Source: Lineus longissimus
Taxonomy: Eukaryota > Nemertea > Pilidiophora > Heteronemertea > Lineidae
DNA: 64,000 nucleotides
Reading direction: 5' to 3'
Assembly (NCBI RefSeq): GCF_910592395.1
Contig: NC_088317.1
Location: forward strand, 13,886,001-13,950,000
Shown: positions 1 through 9,389 of the stretch, one piece after another
Layout: the number at the start of each line of letters is the position of its first letter
How positions within the stretch are numbered: the first letter of the stretch is position 1
Translations under genes and position numbers: made by a program
The notes under the pieces: generated by a model
The model's input: only the letters and a program-made list of their open reading frames with translations
The model's database searches: none
What the model was told of the DNA's origin: nothing

Positions 1-405
1 TTGGTGTCTGTGGATGATCCGAATCGACGGATTCTAATTCGGATCACGACAGATATCAGTGTTTGGTGATCCCATTCGACACTCGGGAACGTGTTCGCTT
101 GTTTTCGGTCCGTTCTCGACCGCTGGAGAACGGGGAGTCTAATACACACCTACAGTCCATTTCTTGAGAAAATGTCGCTCAGATTTTTGATGATTCACGC
201 AGAAAACGAAGCATTGATCTAAAATTTAAAAAAGTCAGTCAGGCAAAATCAGGCTCCTCAAAGAACAGACCATTTTTAGGCGAAATCTACTCACATTTTG
301 ACCAAGTCATTTAAAAACAAAATTCTTCATGCAGCCGTTTTCTCGCTTGTGTCCTAGTATGTTCGGTCCTATTGACCGTCATGATGATGGTGAATACATT
401 GTACA
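1..405. other. Left-edge non-coding stretch
   Basis: No coding signal, repeat or RNA gene that I can support is visible here. Stops occur in every frame and there is no long inverted repeat. The stretch ends at the 6-bp target-site duplication of the foldback element that follows. Confidence 0.5.
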
Positions 406-411
406 TGTAGG

Positions 412-1395
412 TATGGCAAGCCAAAGCGGAATTTATTCAAGACTTTAGAATTACCATTCAAGAAGTTAAATATAAGTTCAAGAAGGAAATATATGTTCAA
501 AACTAAAATATGTTCAACCTTGAATCAATGTTTTCAACCTTGAATAAAATATGTTCAACCTTGAATAAAATATGTTCAACCTTGAATAAAATATGTCCAA
601 CCTTGAACAAAATATATTCAACCTTGAACAAAATATATTCAAGACTCACGTGACCATATTCAAGACGCACGTGACCACAAAATTGATGACGTTGTTGCTC
701 ATGTTTTGATGCTTTACGGACTTTTCCGAACCCGCGTCCGGACTTTCCCGAACCCATGGTACTTGTGTTGCGTTTCGGAGCTCGAATTGTTCGCACGAGG
801 TTTTGACACATGGTTGTACACGTACCTAGCCGCCTACACCTGACATGTACTGTAATCCTACACATCATGACATGGATGCCGAGTGAATGTCAGAGTCGAT
901 ACATGTTTCACAGACATATCAGGCAAATTATAGGTTCAAAATGCGCAATGCCTCTCACCTTTCATTCTTAAGGCCGACACCACTGTATCGGATTCTCGTT
1001 GTCTTTTGACATGTTTGAGTGTTTAGGCTATACAGGCAATCAATCATGTCGTGAAACAGAACGCATCAGAAGTACCACAGATTCTACGCTCTACGTCATC
1101 AATTTTGTGGTCACGTGCGTCTTGAATATGGTCACGTAAGTCTTGAATATATTTTGTTCAAGGTTGAATATATTTTGTTCAAGGTTGGACATATTTTATT
1201 CAAGGTTGAACATATTTTATTCAAGGTTGAACACATTTTATTCAAGGTTGAACATATTTTATTCAAGGTTGAAAACATTTGATTCAAGGTTGAACATATT
1301 TTAGTCTTGAACATATATTTCCTTCTTGAACTTATATTTAACTTCTTGAATGGTAATTCTAAAGTCTTGAATAAATTCCGCTTTGGCTTGCCATA
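412..1395. mobile_element. Foldback element FB-1 (TATGG...CCATA ends, 6-bp TSD)
   Basis: The two ends are inverted copies of each other for about 290 bases, starting TATGGCAAGCCAAAGCGG on the left and ending CCGCTTTGGCTTGCCATA on the right, around a spacer of roughly 400 bases. The 6-bp sequence TGTAGG flanks both sides (406-411 and 1396-1401) as a target-site duplication. Each arm contains about seven tandem copies of a 21-base unit (TTCAACCTTGAATAAAATATG and variants). There is no transposase, so the element is non-autonomous. Open frames on the minus strand across the arms are repeat translations, not genes. Its ends match those of the element at 19810-20379. Confidence 0.85.
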
Positions 1396-1401
1396 TGTAG
1401 G

Positions 1402-1951
1402 CCTACGTGTCATGGGCGTAGGAGCGTTTTACCAGAACTGACCATATGTGGGGCTGACCGACTTGTTGGTGGGGGTCTGGTGGACCTGCATCAAATAAAG
1501 ATTTTTTGACGATTTATATCATTCTAGTCATGCAGCTAGAGAACAATTTAGAACACTGTAAAAAAGTGTAAAAGAGTTTTTTTCCAATTACATATAGATT
1601 AGTAGCCGTTATAAAGGAGTTGTAGTTGTTGATCAGGAATTGTTAATAAAATGTCAATAATACGCCATTGTTCTATTCAGGGTGCAAGTTACTGGTCTGC
1701 TAACGAAATACCAGTGTTAGAATATTACATTCGTGCATTAACTTCTGTATAAATGTTGTTAAAATTTGTATATAACAACGTATATTATAGGTCACGCTCA
1801 ACAGTTTTCCCGAAAGTGCGTGACGTCAGGATGGGCTCTCAATTGCAAATGTCGCCCATTACAAAAATGTTATGTTTTGAAGGCACTTTTTAAATAATGA
1901 CCAATTGGCACTGGAGACCATTGGAAAGAACGTGATCTCCGCATTCTTCAC
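1402..1951. other. Non-coding, AT-rich stretch
   Basis: No coding region is visible; stops are dense on both strands and I see no internal repeat beyond short AT-rich runs. Confidence 0.4.
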
Positions 1952-2218
1952 GAACTCATCTCATTCATTTAACGAATACAGGTCAGTAATTAGCGCAGGA
2001 TTGGCTCAGAGCACTTGAGGCCACCACAAACTAAATATTTCAACCCAGACCCCCATATCACTTAAAACCGCGATTTCATGAACTCATCTCATTCATTTAA
2101 CGAATACAGGTCAGTAATTAGCGCAGGATTGGCTCAGAGCACTTGAGGCCACCACAAACTAAATATTTCAACCCAGACCCCCATATCACTTAAAACCAGA
2201 CCCCCATATCACTTAAAA
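1952..2218. repeat. Tandem duplication, 128-base period
   Basis: A segment of about 118 bases beginning GAACTCATCTCATTCATTTA at 1952 recurs almost perfectly at 2080, a period of 128 bases. A third, partial copy of its last 20 bases (AGACCCCCATATCACTTAAA) follows at 2199. The near identity indicates a recent local duplication. Confidence 0.85.
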
Positions 2219-3210
2219 TTAAAGCACCATAGCCGTTGCGCCAGAAAAATGTATTTTGACAGCTCATTTTCGTATTATTGATGTTTGTCCAAAACAGGAA
2301 AAACACACAAAACTGTAGAGTGCAACAGCTGATCACCCGCTGACACGAACTCCGAGACAAGACCACAATTGATTTGTTAAGCCTTTTAGCAGTTAAATTG
2401 TCAATGTTTGACCGCGACGCATCAAATACTGCGTGGGGTTGTGAATCTGAAATTGTGATATGATATTCCGAACAGTCGGGCAAGTAAATGGTGAAAAATA
2501 AACTGACAGTTGACGACGGAAATTTTTTGATAATCGACAAATTAGGCAGACATTGATATTTCCACTCTTTTCAGCCAACTGGCAGAAAAATCTCAAAACA
2601 CGCCCCCTATTACCTAATTAGCAAAATTCCAAATTAATTTTTTCATCAAACAATTTCTTTATATCTGTAGACTTGCCACAACAAATATTTTTTCAATACC
2701 TCTCCAAATATGTATCTGAGAGTTAAAACCATGCACTCGTCTAATTGATAGGCCTCGACCAATCCAGTGAACGCCTACGCCGCCATCATTACGATTATGT
2801 TTTCATTGTTATTCCAATCTATTGAACAGTGCACCCCATATCAGAATAGTGTAGTTGCTCAATGTCACGTAGTTTGAGACGTGGCGAAATTAGAGTACAT
2901 CTAATATTCATCCCATTATCATTGTCTCCCGAAATTTTATGAGGTATGGTGTTTTCAAATGATAATTATTCATTCACTTTATGTTCTCCTTTCACTCTTG
3001 CAAACTTGCACAAAGGATCGATTTCTATTCATGTGACATAAATATACATGTATATTGCTTATAGATAAATTGATTATTAATAAGGTTCCAAATCTGTTGG
3101 TATTTAAATTATATTGTTTTCAACGGACGGATCATGTGATAACCAACAGCTGTCAAGAATAATATTGTTTATTCACCGAAGCACGACTATGGGCCGTGAA
3201 AACCGCAAAA
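2219..3210. other. Non-coding stretch
   Basis: Two overlapping minus-strand open frames (2190-2540 and 2393-2596) lie partly here, but their residue composition is unremarkable, they resemble no family, and no convincing splice sites flank them. I leave the stretch unannotated. Confidence 0.35.
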
Positions 3211-3214
3211 AATC

Positions 3215-3580
3215 TGTACACGTTTTTGTAAGCGGTCGTCGCTCGCGCAAACTTGTCTTGCATGTTTTTGTGAAAGAGAACGTCGAAGAACGCGGTCGTA
3301 TATCAAAACAGACAATGGGTGGCGCTCGCGCAAACTTCCCTCACATGTTTTTGTGAAAGAGGACGTCGAAGAACGCGGTCGTATAAAAAAACAGACGTTG
3401 GGTGGCGCTCGCGCAAACTTCCCTCACATGTTTTTGTGAAAGAGGACGTCGAAGAACGCGGTCGTAAAAAAAACAGACGTTGGGTGGCGCTCGCGCAAAC
3501 TTCCCTCACATGATTTTGTGAAAGAGGACGTCGAAGAACGCGGTCGTATAAAAAAACAGACGTTGGGTGGCCTCGAGACG
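3215..3580. repeat. 83-base tandem repeat array
   Basis: About four and a half copies of an 83-base unit (82 in one case) containing GGTGGCGCTCGCGCAAACTT and GAACGCGGTCGTA. The anchor GCTCGCGCAA sits at 3241, 3324, 3407 and 3489. The unit is CpG-rich compared with its AT-rich surroundings. Open frames on both strands arise because the unit has few stops; they are not genes. Confidence 0.9.
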
Positions 3581-3715
3581 GGTCATCCTATTTAGCGTCC
3601 AGTGGCGACCAGTGGCGTCCAACGCGAAATAATAGGGTGTATATGGTTAAAAATGTTTTCAAGCTCCTAAAACACTTTCAATAAACAAGATTTAGAAGTT
3701 TGGTGGAGTTTGCAA

Positions 3716-3895
3716 ACCTAGTTTTTGAATAATTATCACCAGAAAACGATATTAGTATGCGTCCAGCTGAAGTACTGGACGCCATGTTTGTTTCAGCTGC
3801 CGTTCCTTGGGTTTATAGAAAAAGCGGAATCGGGATCTGGCATCAGGTTGGCATACTAAGATCGTTTTCTGGTGATGATTATTCAAAAACTAGGT
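3716..3895. mobile_element. Short hairpin element (MITE-like)
   Basis: The arm at 3716-3760, containing AATTATCACCAGAAAACGAT, is repeated inverted at 3851-3895 with few mismatches around a 90-base loop. No target-site duplication is obvious, so the class of element is unknown. Confidence 0.65.
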
Positions 3896-5260
3896 TCATT
3901 ATGTAACAGTTTACATTTGAATGGTAAAATTTTCAGGGAGAATTTGTTTCAAAGTTTCAAAGCGTGTTCCATAAAGAGTACTTTTGGGATGTAGTAAAAC
4001 AAGAAGAAGCATAACAATTGCACCCAATTTCAAGATGAGTCGAATTGTTGGCATTTCGTCATTAATTACATGTAAGAAATCCAATGGGATAGTTGTCCTG
4101 TTACGTTTCATAATCAGAAATTGGCCTGTATGCATTCGAATACGTTTCGGTGAAGTCCTGTAACTTGCTTATGAGCATGTCGTTGAATTTGAGGATCAAT
4201 TCGTGTGTTTGCGATTGTTTTGGGGTAGGCCTATGTGCGACAGTTGCCGTTATATTGTATATGTACTAAAGCTGTCCGTTTCGGAGTTGTAGTAACCACT
4301 TGGCGTATGTATTGGTGTTGGTCGCGGCTGGGAATCTAAAATACATTAGTTTATCAAACTAACAACAGGCGGCACGCGCGTGTCATGTCGACCTGGCTTT
4401 GTCGTTTTTTTAGTCTTAAAAATAAAATGTATCAGGTTTTATCGGCATTTATGCACATTAAACGTGGACGAATACCATCCTCAAATTCAATGTAACAGTA
4501 CGTATAAAGTAAAAAAATCTGCGCGATCAGAACAGCCATATTTTGCAAGTTTTTGCTTCTTACGAGAAGTGCGATTCACTAATATATGTATACATTTATA
4601 TTCACTTAAAAATGATAAGAATCACGGAAAAAATAAGGGAAAACAAGCCCGTTGGCTTCGAGGGTCGCCGCTAGTGAGACCGATGATGGCTGAGGAATGG
4701 TTACCTTGATAGCTTGGGTAAGAATGCTGTTGTAATCTTTGCCTGCTGTGCTGGCATTACCATAATGATATCATTGCCAAAATGACACTTCTGATCGCCA
4801 ACTGATAATTGCCGGCATGATCATAGTGCCCTCTTTTATCAAAAAAGAAGCAATTCGAAAAACCCTGTCCTACAAAATAGTGATCGAAGCCCACTGACGA
4901 TCGAACACTAATCCGATCGGGGGCATAAAATATGAAGTTTTATGGGTTGTAGGAGATGGTAAAGTGTGGTTAAACGGAATCTAAAAGCAAGGACGTTTTG
5001 ACTATGATTAACCGTGGACGTTTCGAACCCCTCTAAATGACAACATCGTACTTGTACATACATACCGACATTGTCCTGTTGCAGCTGTGATGAGCCTTCC
5101 GCAGCGTCCAATGGTATTCATTCAAATGAACGAGAATAGTATTATGCATACATTTTACCTTGGCAAATTACTGATCAACAGGCCTGCCAGGACCAGTTTA
5201 GCATGTGAACTCAGTTGCTTCTTTGCTTAATTGGCCAGGCTTGCAACAGCTGGTAGTAGT
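3896..5260. other. Non-coding stretch
   Basis: Several open frames of 60-110 codons occur (for example 4380-4709 plus), but none has recognisable motifs, splice context or protein-like composition. I see no repeat, tRNA or regulatory element that I can defend. Confidence 0.35.
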
Positions 5261-5261
5261 A

Positions 5262-5580
5262 GGTGGGCAAGAATAGGAAGACCTTGACCTACTTTCTGAG
5301 GTGACGGTTGAGCTAGACTTATGGTAAAGTAGGTCAATAGACGGTTGACCTAGATTTATGGTAAAGAAGATCAACTGTCAGTTGATCTAGATATTTGAAA
5401 ATTTGAAATTTGAATTTTGTTGATTAGCTGAGTTTGAAAACAAAGCAGGCTAACCGTTGGCCTAGATATTTGAAAAATATACATGTCTAGATAACCGTCA
5501 TCATCTCAGAAGCAACAAAAATGGTGAAAAAGAGCCATTTTTTGTTTGGGATAGGTCAAAGCTTCCTATTCTTGCCCACC
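5262..5580. mobile_element. MITE-like element with 19-bp TIRs
   Basis: GGTGGGCAAGAATAGGAAG at the left end is matched by its reverse complement CTTCCTATTCTTGCCCACC at the right end. Inside are imperfect repeats around TTTATGGTAAAG and AGGTCAA. There is no coding capacity and no clear target duplication. Confidence 0.7.
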
Positions 5581-5860
5581 GACTGCTGTTTTATTGAAGA
5601 CTGTTAAAAATGTACAAGAAAAGATAGTTTTTTATACATAAGTGTGCATGCACTATATATCCAAGAGTATAAAGTGAATATATGTGTGGTATATCGGTAC
5701 ACAGAATGAATTTGTTTGCAGAATGAAATGTTCTATTGATAATAGTCCACTGATGAAGAAAATATTATAGTCCACTAAATAATAAAATTATCGTAGTTCA
5801 CAACACCTAGAGAATACATATTGTGCGTATTGAATGCATGCAGTATACAGAGTTTCAAAG

Positions 5861-6358
5861 TTATTTGGTATTTTCCTGTTGTTCTTTCATCACAATGTCC
5901 TTAATGTACACCATCAGCATGTCTGACCACTCGTTGAGCGCCCTGTTCAGAAGATATCTGGGTGCCCTGGTTATTTCCACACTGAGAGTTGCACCTCTTT
6001 GAGCAAGGAGCAGGGTAAACTCGTAAATATCCACTCTACGTATTCCAATGTCGACAAATGATTGAAATTTTTTCTCTTTTTTCTTGTTGAAATCCTCATT
6101 CATGCAGCATTCATGATCAGTTTGACTGGACCAACCTTTTTCACAGCCCTCACAAGACACATCCTCGAATGGATTAGAAGCACGTCTGACGATATATTCA
6201 GCAAGCACATCCACCACCATTTTGCCTAGACTGCTTTTTCTCAAGGTGTCATCACACTTATGGGTTTCAAAGTCACTCTTGAAATCTTCCCAAGGTGGGA
6301 TATCGAGAAATACACCAATTCTAGTTGGCACAATCGTCTCCTTCTCTGTACCCATCAT
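5861..6358 (-). CDS. Unknown small protein of the Polinton-like block, Cys/His-rich
   Basis: A 165-codon minus-strand frame, the last gene of the capsid-protease block. Around residue 69 it carries a compact Cys/His cluster (CEGCEKGW, then HECCM about nine residues on) that could bind zinc; this C-x2-C-x(n)-H-x-C-C arrangement is the only motif I can see. The rest is charged and helix-prone. Its ATG at 6358 lies inside the end of the neighbouring gene, a 38-base overlap in another frame. That may be a true overlap, or the two may be one gene split by a frameshift. No function is assigned. Confidence 0.6.
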   Translation of the reverse strand: MMGTEKETIVPTRIGVFLDIPPWEDFKSDFETHKCDDTLRKSSLGKMVVDVLAEYIVRRASNPFEDVSCEGCEKGWSSQTDHECCMNEDFNKKKEKKFQSFVDIGIRRVDIYEFTLLLAQRGATLSVEITRAPRYLLNRALNEWSDMLMVYIKDIVMKEQQENTK

Positions 6359-6869
6359 CAGACCAAATCACCATTCGTTTTCTAATGTCAACGTTCATTC
6401 TATTGCAAAAGAAAGTGGTACTCACGTAAATACTGTTGTCATTGTCAATAATCCATGAATGATCCTCCTTTCTTTTCACGGCTTCATCGATTGGGGCGAC
6501 AAGAGCCTTCAGAGCGTCGAAGCAAACCTTTGTAGGACGTATCCACTTTTCACCATAGCTAATAGTAACACCTCTTTCGTCTGACCTTACTCGAAAAAGC
6601 TTTTCCTGGGCAGAATCACTCAAAGAGAGTCGTTTTGGGATAGATGATGGTTCTTGATTTTCCTTTTCCATTACCCTTAAGCTGGTACGAGTCGTCTTTT
6701 TCTTCTTTGGTGCATTCGTTCCAACAGGTGACTTGGTTCTCCTCCTCCCTAACTTGGGTGTTTCAGGAAAGGAAACTTCAGAAGTTGGTTTGTTGGTTGG
6801 TTCCATAGGGGCAGCACACATCATCGTTGCACGTAGAGAGTTGCAGAGAGGTGCGTTCACGTTGAGCAT
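6321..6869 (-). CDS. Unknown basic protein of the Polinton-like block
   Basis: A 182-codon frame from ATG at 6869. Residues 35-70 are strongly basic (GRRRTKS, KKKKTTR), like a nuclear-localisation or DNA-binding tail. The following section, around VRSDERGVTISYG and KWIRPTK, has alternating hydrophobic residues and a conserved-looking tryptophan; it faintly recalls small single-stranded-DNA-binding folds such as PC4, but this is a guess from pattern only. It lies downstream of the protease gene on the same strand, with 144 bases to the next upstream gene, and overlaps the following gene. No introns are needed. Confidence 0.6.
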   Translation of the reverse strand: MLNVNAPLCNSLRATMMCAAPMEPTNKPTSEVSFPETPKLGRRRTKSPVGTNAPKKKKTTRTSLRVMEKENQEPSSIPKRLSLSDSAQEKLFRVRSDERGVTISYGEKWIRPTKVCFDALKALVAPIDEAVKRKEDHSWIIDNDNSIYVSTTFFCNRMNVDIRKRMVIWSDDGYREGDDCAN

Positions 6870-7012
6870 GTGAAGCGAAGTGTGAAATTTTACCGGTTCA
6901 ACTTCTGTAGAAAATATTCTTATTGGCTGGCATAAATGGATGGCATTCTATTGGGTGATATTGGAATGCGTCATCTCTGATTGGCTGTAAGATGTATCCC
7001 TAACCTGATTGG

Positions 7013-7276
7013 TCAAGAGCGTTTGTTGATAATCCCATCATCTGATTGGCTGGTGTTTGAATTTTGAATACTGTTTTGGTATTGGTTGTTCAGAATTCCG
7101 GACTGACCTTCAACAAAACTTAACAGCATAGTTATTGATTCCGCAAAAGTGTAGATTGTCCGCCACAGTTTTGAATTGATGTTGATTTTTTTGGCACCAT
7201 CCTGAATGACAACGAGGGCACTCTCTTTATCCTCCTTCACTGAGACCGTTATGTCGGGGGTCAAATGTATGGTCAT
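7013..7276 (-). CDS. Unknown 87-residue protein of the Polinton-like block
   Basis: A short minus-strand frame starting with ATG at 7276, between the protease gene and the basic-protein gene. Residues 8-45 form a beta-like pattern (ITVSVKEDKESALVVI) followed by KKININ and a W-containing helix; the C-terminal half is rich in Asn, Gln and Ser. The beta-then-helix layout is loosely similar to that of the neighbouring gene product, possibly a distant duplication. Small size and lack of a recognisable family keep confidence low. Confidence 0.45.
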   Translation of the reverse strand: MTIHLTPDITVSVKEDKESALVVIQDGAKKININSKLWRTIYTFAESITMLLSFVEGQSGILNNQYQNSIQNSNTSQSDDGIINKRS

Positions 7277-7513
7277 GTTTGTCGACTTCTTGGTTGATCT
7301 CTTGGTGAATCATTATTTGTCCTCCGCCTTTTCACATTTTTCGATGTATGGGAGGCATCTCTTGATGCAGTTGCATGCAATTGTTCCCTCTGTGCCACAA
7401 TCTGTGCCTCTGCCATTGTGTTGGTGTACATATGCATGCTTTTGCGAATCACACTATCCTTTATAGGTATTTTGTCTGTTTGTCATTGGTGATTGGCCGA
7501 TTTGAATTTGATT

Positions 7514-7987
7514 TCAGCCAATAGTCATCTTACTATTACATGATAACAAGCGTTTCATGAAAAGTTTGATTTTCTGATCATTTTTATGTAGGTCATGTTT
7601 AAAGCTCGCTATAATTGACTTGAAAGGGTGTCCACTGCATTTTTGAACAAGGAAATATATACAATATCCACCACAGAGAAAAGAAAATGGACTCTGTAAG
7701 AATTTTGTTGAATATAGCCACTGGTTTGAATTCGAATCCAAAAAACGTTGTATCTGTTTCTTAGGTTTTAAACCAAATGAGTCAAAATAGTAGGCTAATA
7801 GGGGATGTTCGAAATAAACAGCCACCCAGTGTTCACCTGGTTTGGAACTTCTATGTGTGTTAAAAATGAATGCTGCAGGAAATCGGTCAACCCTTTTTGG
7901 GATCATGTCCAAGGGAAATACCCCCTGAAAATGTTTTTTTAGACATCGATTGCATTTTGCAACAGATTCAAGTTGTATGGTGTTCAT
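7514..7987 (-). CDS. Adenovirus-type maturation cysteine protease (Polinton PRO)
   Basis: A 157-codon frame encoding a protein of the adenain/C5 peptidase type that Polinton/Maverick elements and adintoviruses use to mature their capsids. The visible catalytic pattern is His53 in GEHW, Asp69 in YYFDSFG, a QSP motif near residue 98 and Cys109 in CGGYC, the same order and spacing logic as adenain. The ATG at 7987 overlaps the stop of the capsid gene by four bases (ATGA), typical of compact viral gene blocks. No frameshift or stop interrupts it, so the copy is young or maintained. Confidence 0.88.
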   Translation of the reverse strand: MNTIQLESVAKCNRCLKKHFQGVFPLDMIPKRVDRFPAAFIFNTHRSSKPGEHWVAVYFEHPLLAYYFDSFGLKPKKQIQRFLDSNSNQWLYSTKFLQSPFSFLCGGYCIYFLVQKCSGHPFKSIIASFKHDLHKNDQKIKLFMKRLLSCNSKMTIG

Positions 7988-9216
7988 TTGAAATCTTTTA
8001 TGATATTTCTGGCCCTGTCAATCTCTAAAACATTGTCAAATTCACCATAAACAAGGACAGAAATATTTACATCTAGGGCCTCAGAAAATGTCATGTCAAG
8101 TCTGAGGTTTCCCTCCTTGACGAGATTTAAATGGGCTCCCTCTTCCTGGTCAGGTGTCAAATCAAATGCCCAAAGGGCATAGCCCTTTTTATATGCCTCT
8201 CTTGTTATATCATTCTCAGAATCATCAAAGAATTTCCCAACTTCAGAGAAGAGGGTAAGGTATGCTCGAACATAATTGGTCTGATTGTTTGCAAAGCTTG
8301 TTTTTAGGGGCTGGGCAGGAAATGACTGTCCATTTGCCTCCAATGAGATAGAACTCATATTTTTGTGTTCGAAATAGAACGGATTTTTCTTTCCTGCACC
8401 CACAAAGGCCTCATTATCGACTAGAGCGATTATGACTCTACGTGGCAGCTGTCCAAGAAAAACATTATCTCTTTGAACATTTCGACCTCCATCTAAAATT
8501 GTGAACGTTTTCAGCTCTGTTCTGCGTATAGGATATTTGGCAGTTTGAGAGTTGAAAGCTTTGGCATGTGCATTGAACACAGCAGGATTAAGCTTTACCT
8601 TTCTCACCAACAGCAGCAGCTTTGTGATTTTAAGAAGTTGAGTGCCATCATCAGACATGAGAGAAAATGATTTTTTTGCCCTATTGAATCTGAAATTCAT
8701 GTCCACACCATTAGGGAGATATCTGTTCTGATGACAGAGGTCAAGATGTGGTCTACCTATCATGTCAAATACCTTACTCTCGGCTGCAAATGCCGATCTT
8801 CTTTTGAACCCATTATTTACTTGAGCCTGACCTGGATCAACGTGGTCGAATTTACCTGCCTCATCAGCATACCAGAGGGATGATTGAAGGTGGGACTTCT
8901 TAGCCCCTTCGTCAAAAGAAAGAAGGGCCTGGATGTAACTAAGAAAAGGATAAGTACTGTTTGATGATGTAACCAGTTCCCCATTTAATGATAGGTCAAC
9001 CTGGCTGAATTGACTGTGAAGCAGATAATTGATTGGCCCAACTTTGGTACCTGCATCAAGATCAGAGCCATCAGCTTTGGTGATTTTTTGTTCAGTATAA
9101 AGTAGCAATTTGCTTAAATCAATGTAGTTCTCATCACCTGGAACAACAAATTCCAGGGGGTTGTCATCGGAAAGGGCGCCTAATGGTAAATACTCAACTA
9201 CCTGACTTTTTTCCAT
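7984..9216 (-). CDS. Polinton/adintovirus-type capsid protein (F54H12.2-like)
   Basis: An intact frame of about 410 codons. I start it at the ATG at 9216, since the twelve codons upstream begin with TTG and have no ATG. The product belongs to the F54H12.2-like family known from Polinton/Maverick elements, which I take to be the jelly-roll capsid (hexon-like) protein. Recognisable segments are EYLPLGAL near the start, DLSKLLLYTEQKI, GPINYLLHSQFSQVDLSLNG, SSLWYADEAG, a DMIGRPHLDL motif around residue 160 and LVYGEFDNVLEID at the end. It is the first gene of the minus-strand block and overlaps the protease start. No polymerase, integrase or ATPase gene lies nearby, so the element is partial. Confidence 0.82.
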   Translation of the reverse strand: MEKSQVVEYLPLGALSDDNPLEFVVPGDENYIDLSKLLLYTEQKITKADGSDLDAGTKVGPINYLLHSQFSQVDLSLNGELVTSSNSTYPFLSYIQALLSFDEGAKKSHLQSSLWYADEAGKFDHVDPGQAQVNNGFKRRSAFAAESKVFDMIGRPHLDLCHQNRYLPNGVDMNFRFNRAKKSFSLMSDDGTQLLKITKLLLLVRKVKLNPAVFNAHAKAFNSQTAKYPIRRTELKTFTILDGGRNVQRDNVFLGQLPRRVIIALVDNEAFVGAGKKNPFYFEHKNMSSISLEANGQSFPAQPLKTSFANNQTNYVRAYLTLFSEVGKFFDDSENDITREAYKKGYALWAFDLTPDQEEGAHLNLVKEGNLRLDMTFSEALDVNISVLVYGEFDNVLEIDRARNIIKDFK

Positions 9217-9312
9217 GCTTGTTAAAGTGGGTGGTAATGAGAATAACTCCAACTCACTTTTGGTGCACTCAGATCACATGAGCCTATGTGTATCATTTTG
9301 TACGCTTAATCA

Positions 9313-9389
9313 AATACAAGCATGGTAACAAGCATGGTACGTTGAATTAGGTACTTCTTAGGTTCCCGTCTGTCCCTAACGTTCTATTA
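9313..9389. mobile_element. Fragment of a Harbinger-type 3' terminus
   Basis: These 77 bases match the 3' ends of the elements at 12471-12541 and 14749-14820 in the plus orientation, stopping a few bases short of the true terminus. They abut the inverted element that starts at 9390, so 9313-9470 forms a near-perfect palindrome, which may form a strong hairpin. Confidence 0.75.

Noticed and set aside
503-1413. Minus-strand frames of 93 and 121 codons with repeated STLNKI / HILFKVE phrases
   Set aside because: They are translations of the 21-base tandem units in the arms of foldback element FB-1.
3114-3513. Repetitive open frames on both strands
   Set aside because: Products of the 83-base tandem array; the period is not a multiple of three and indels occur between units.
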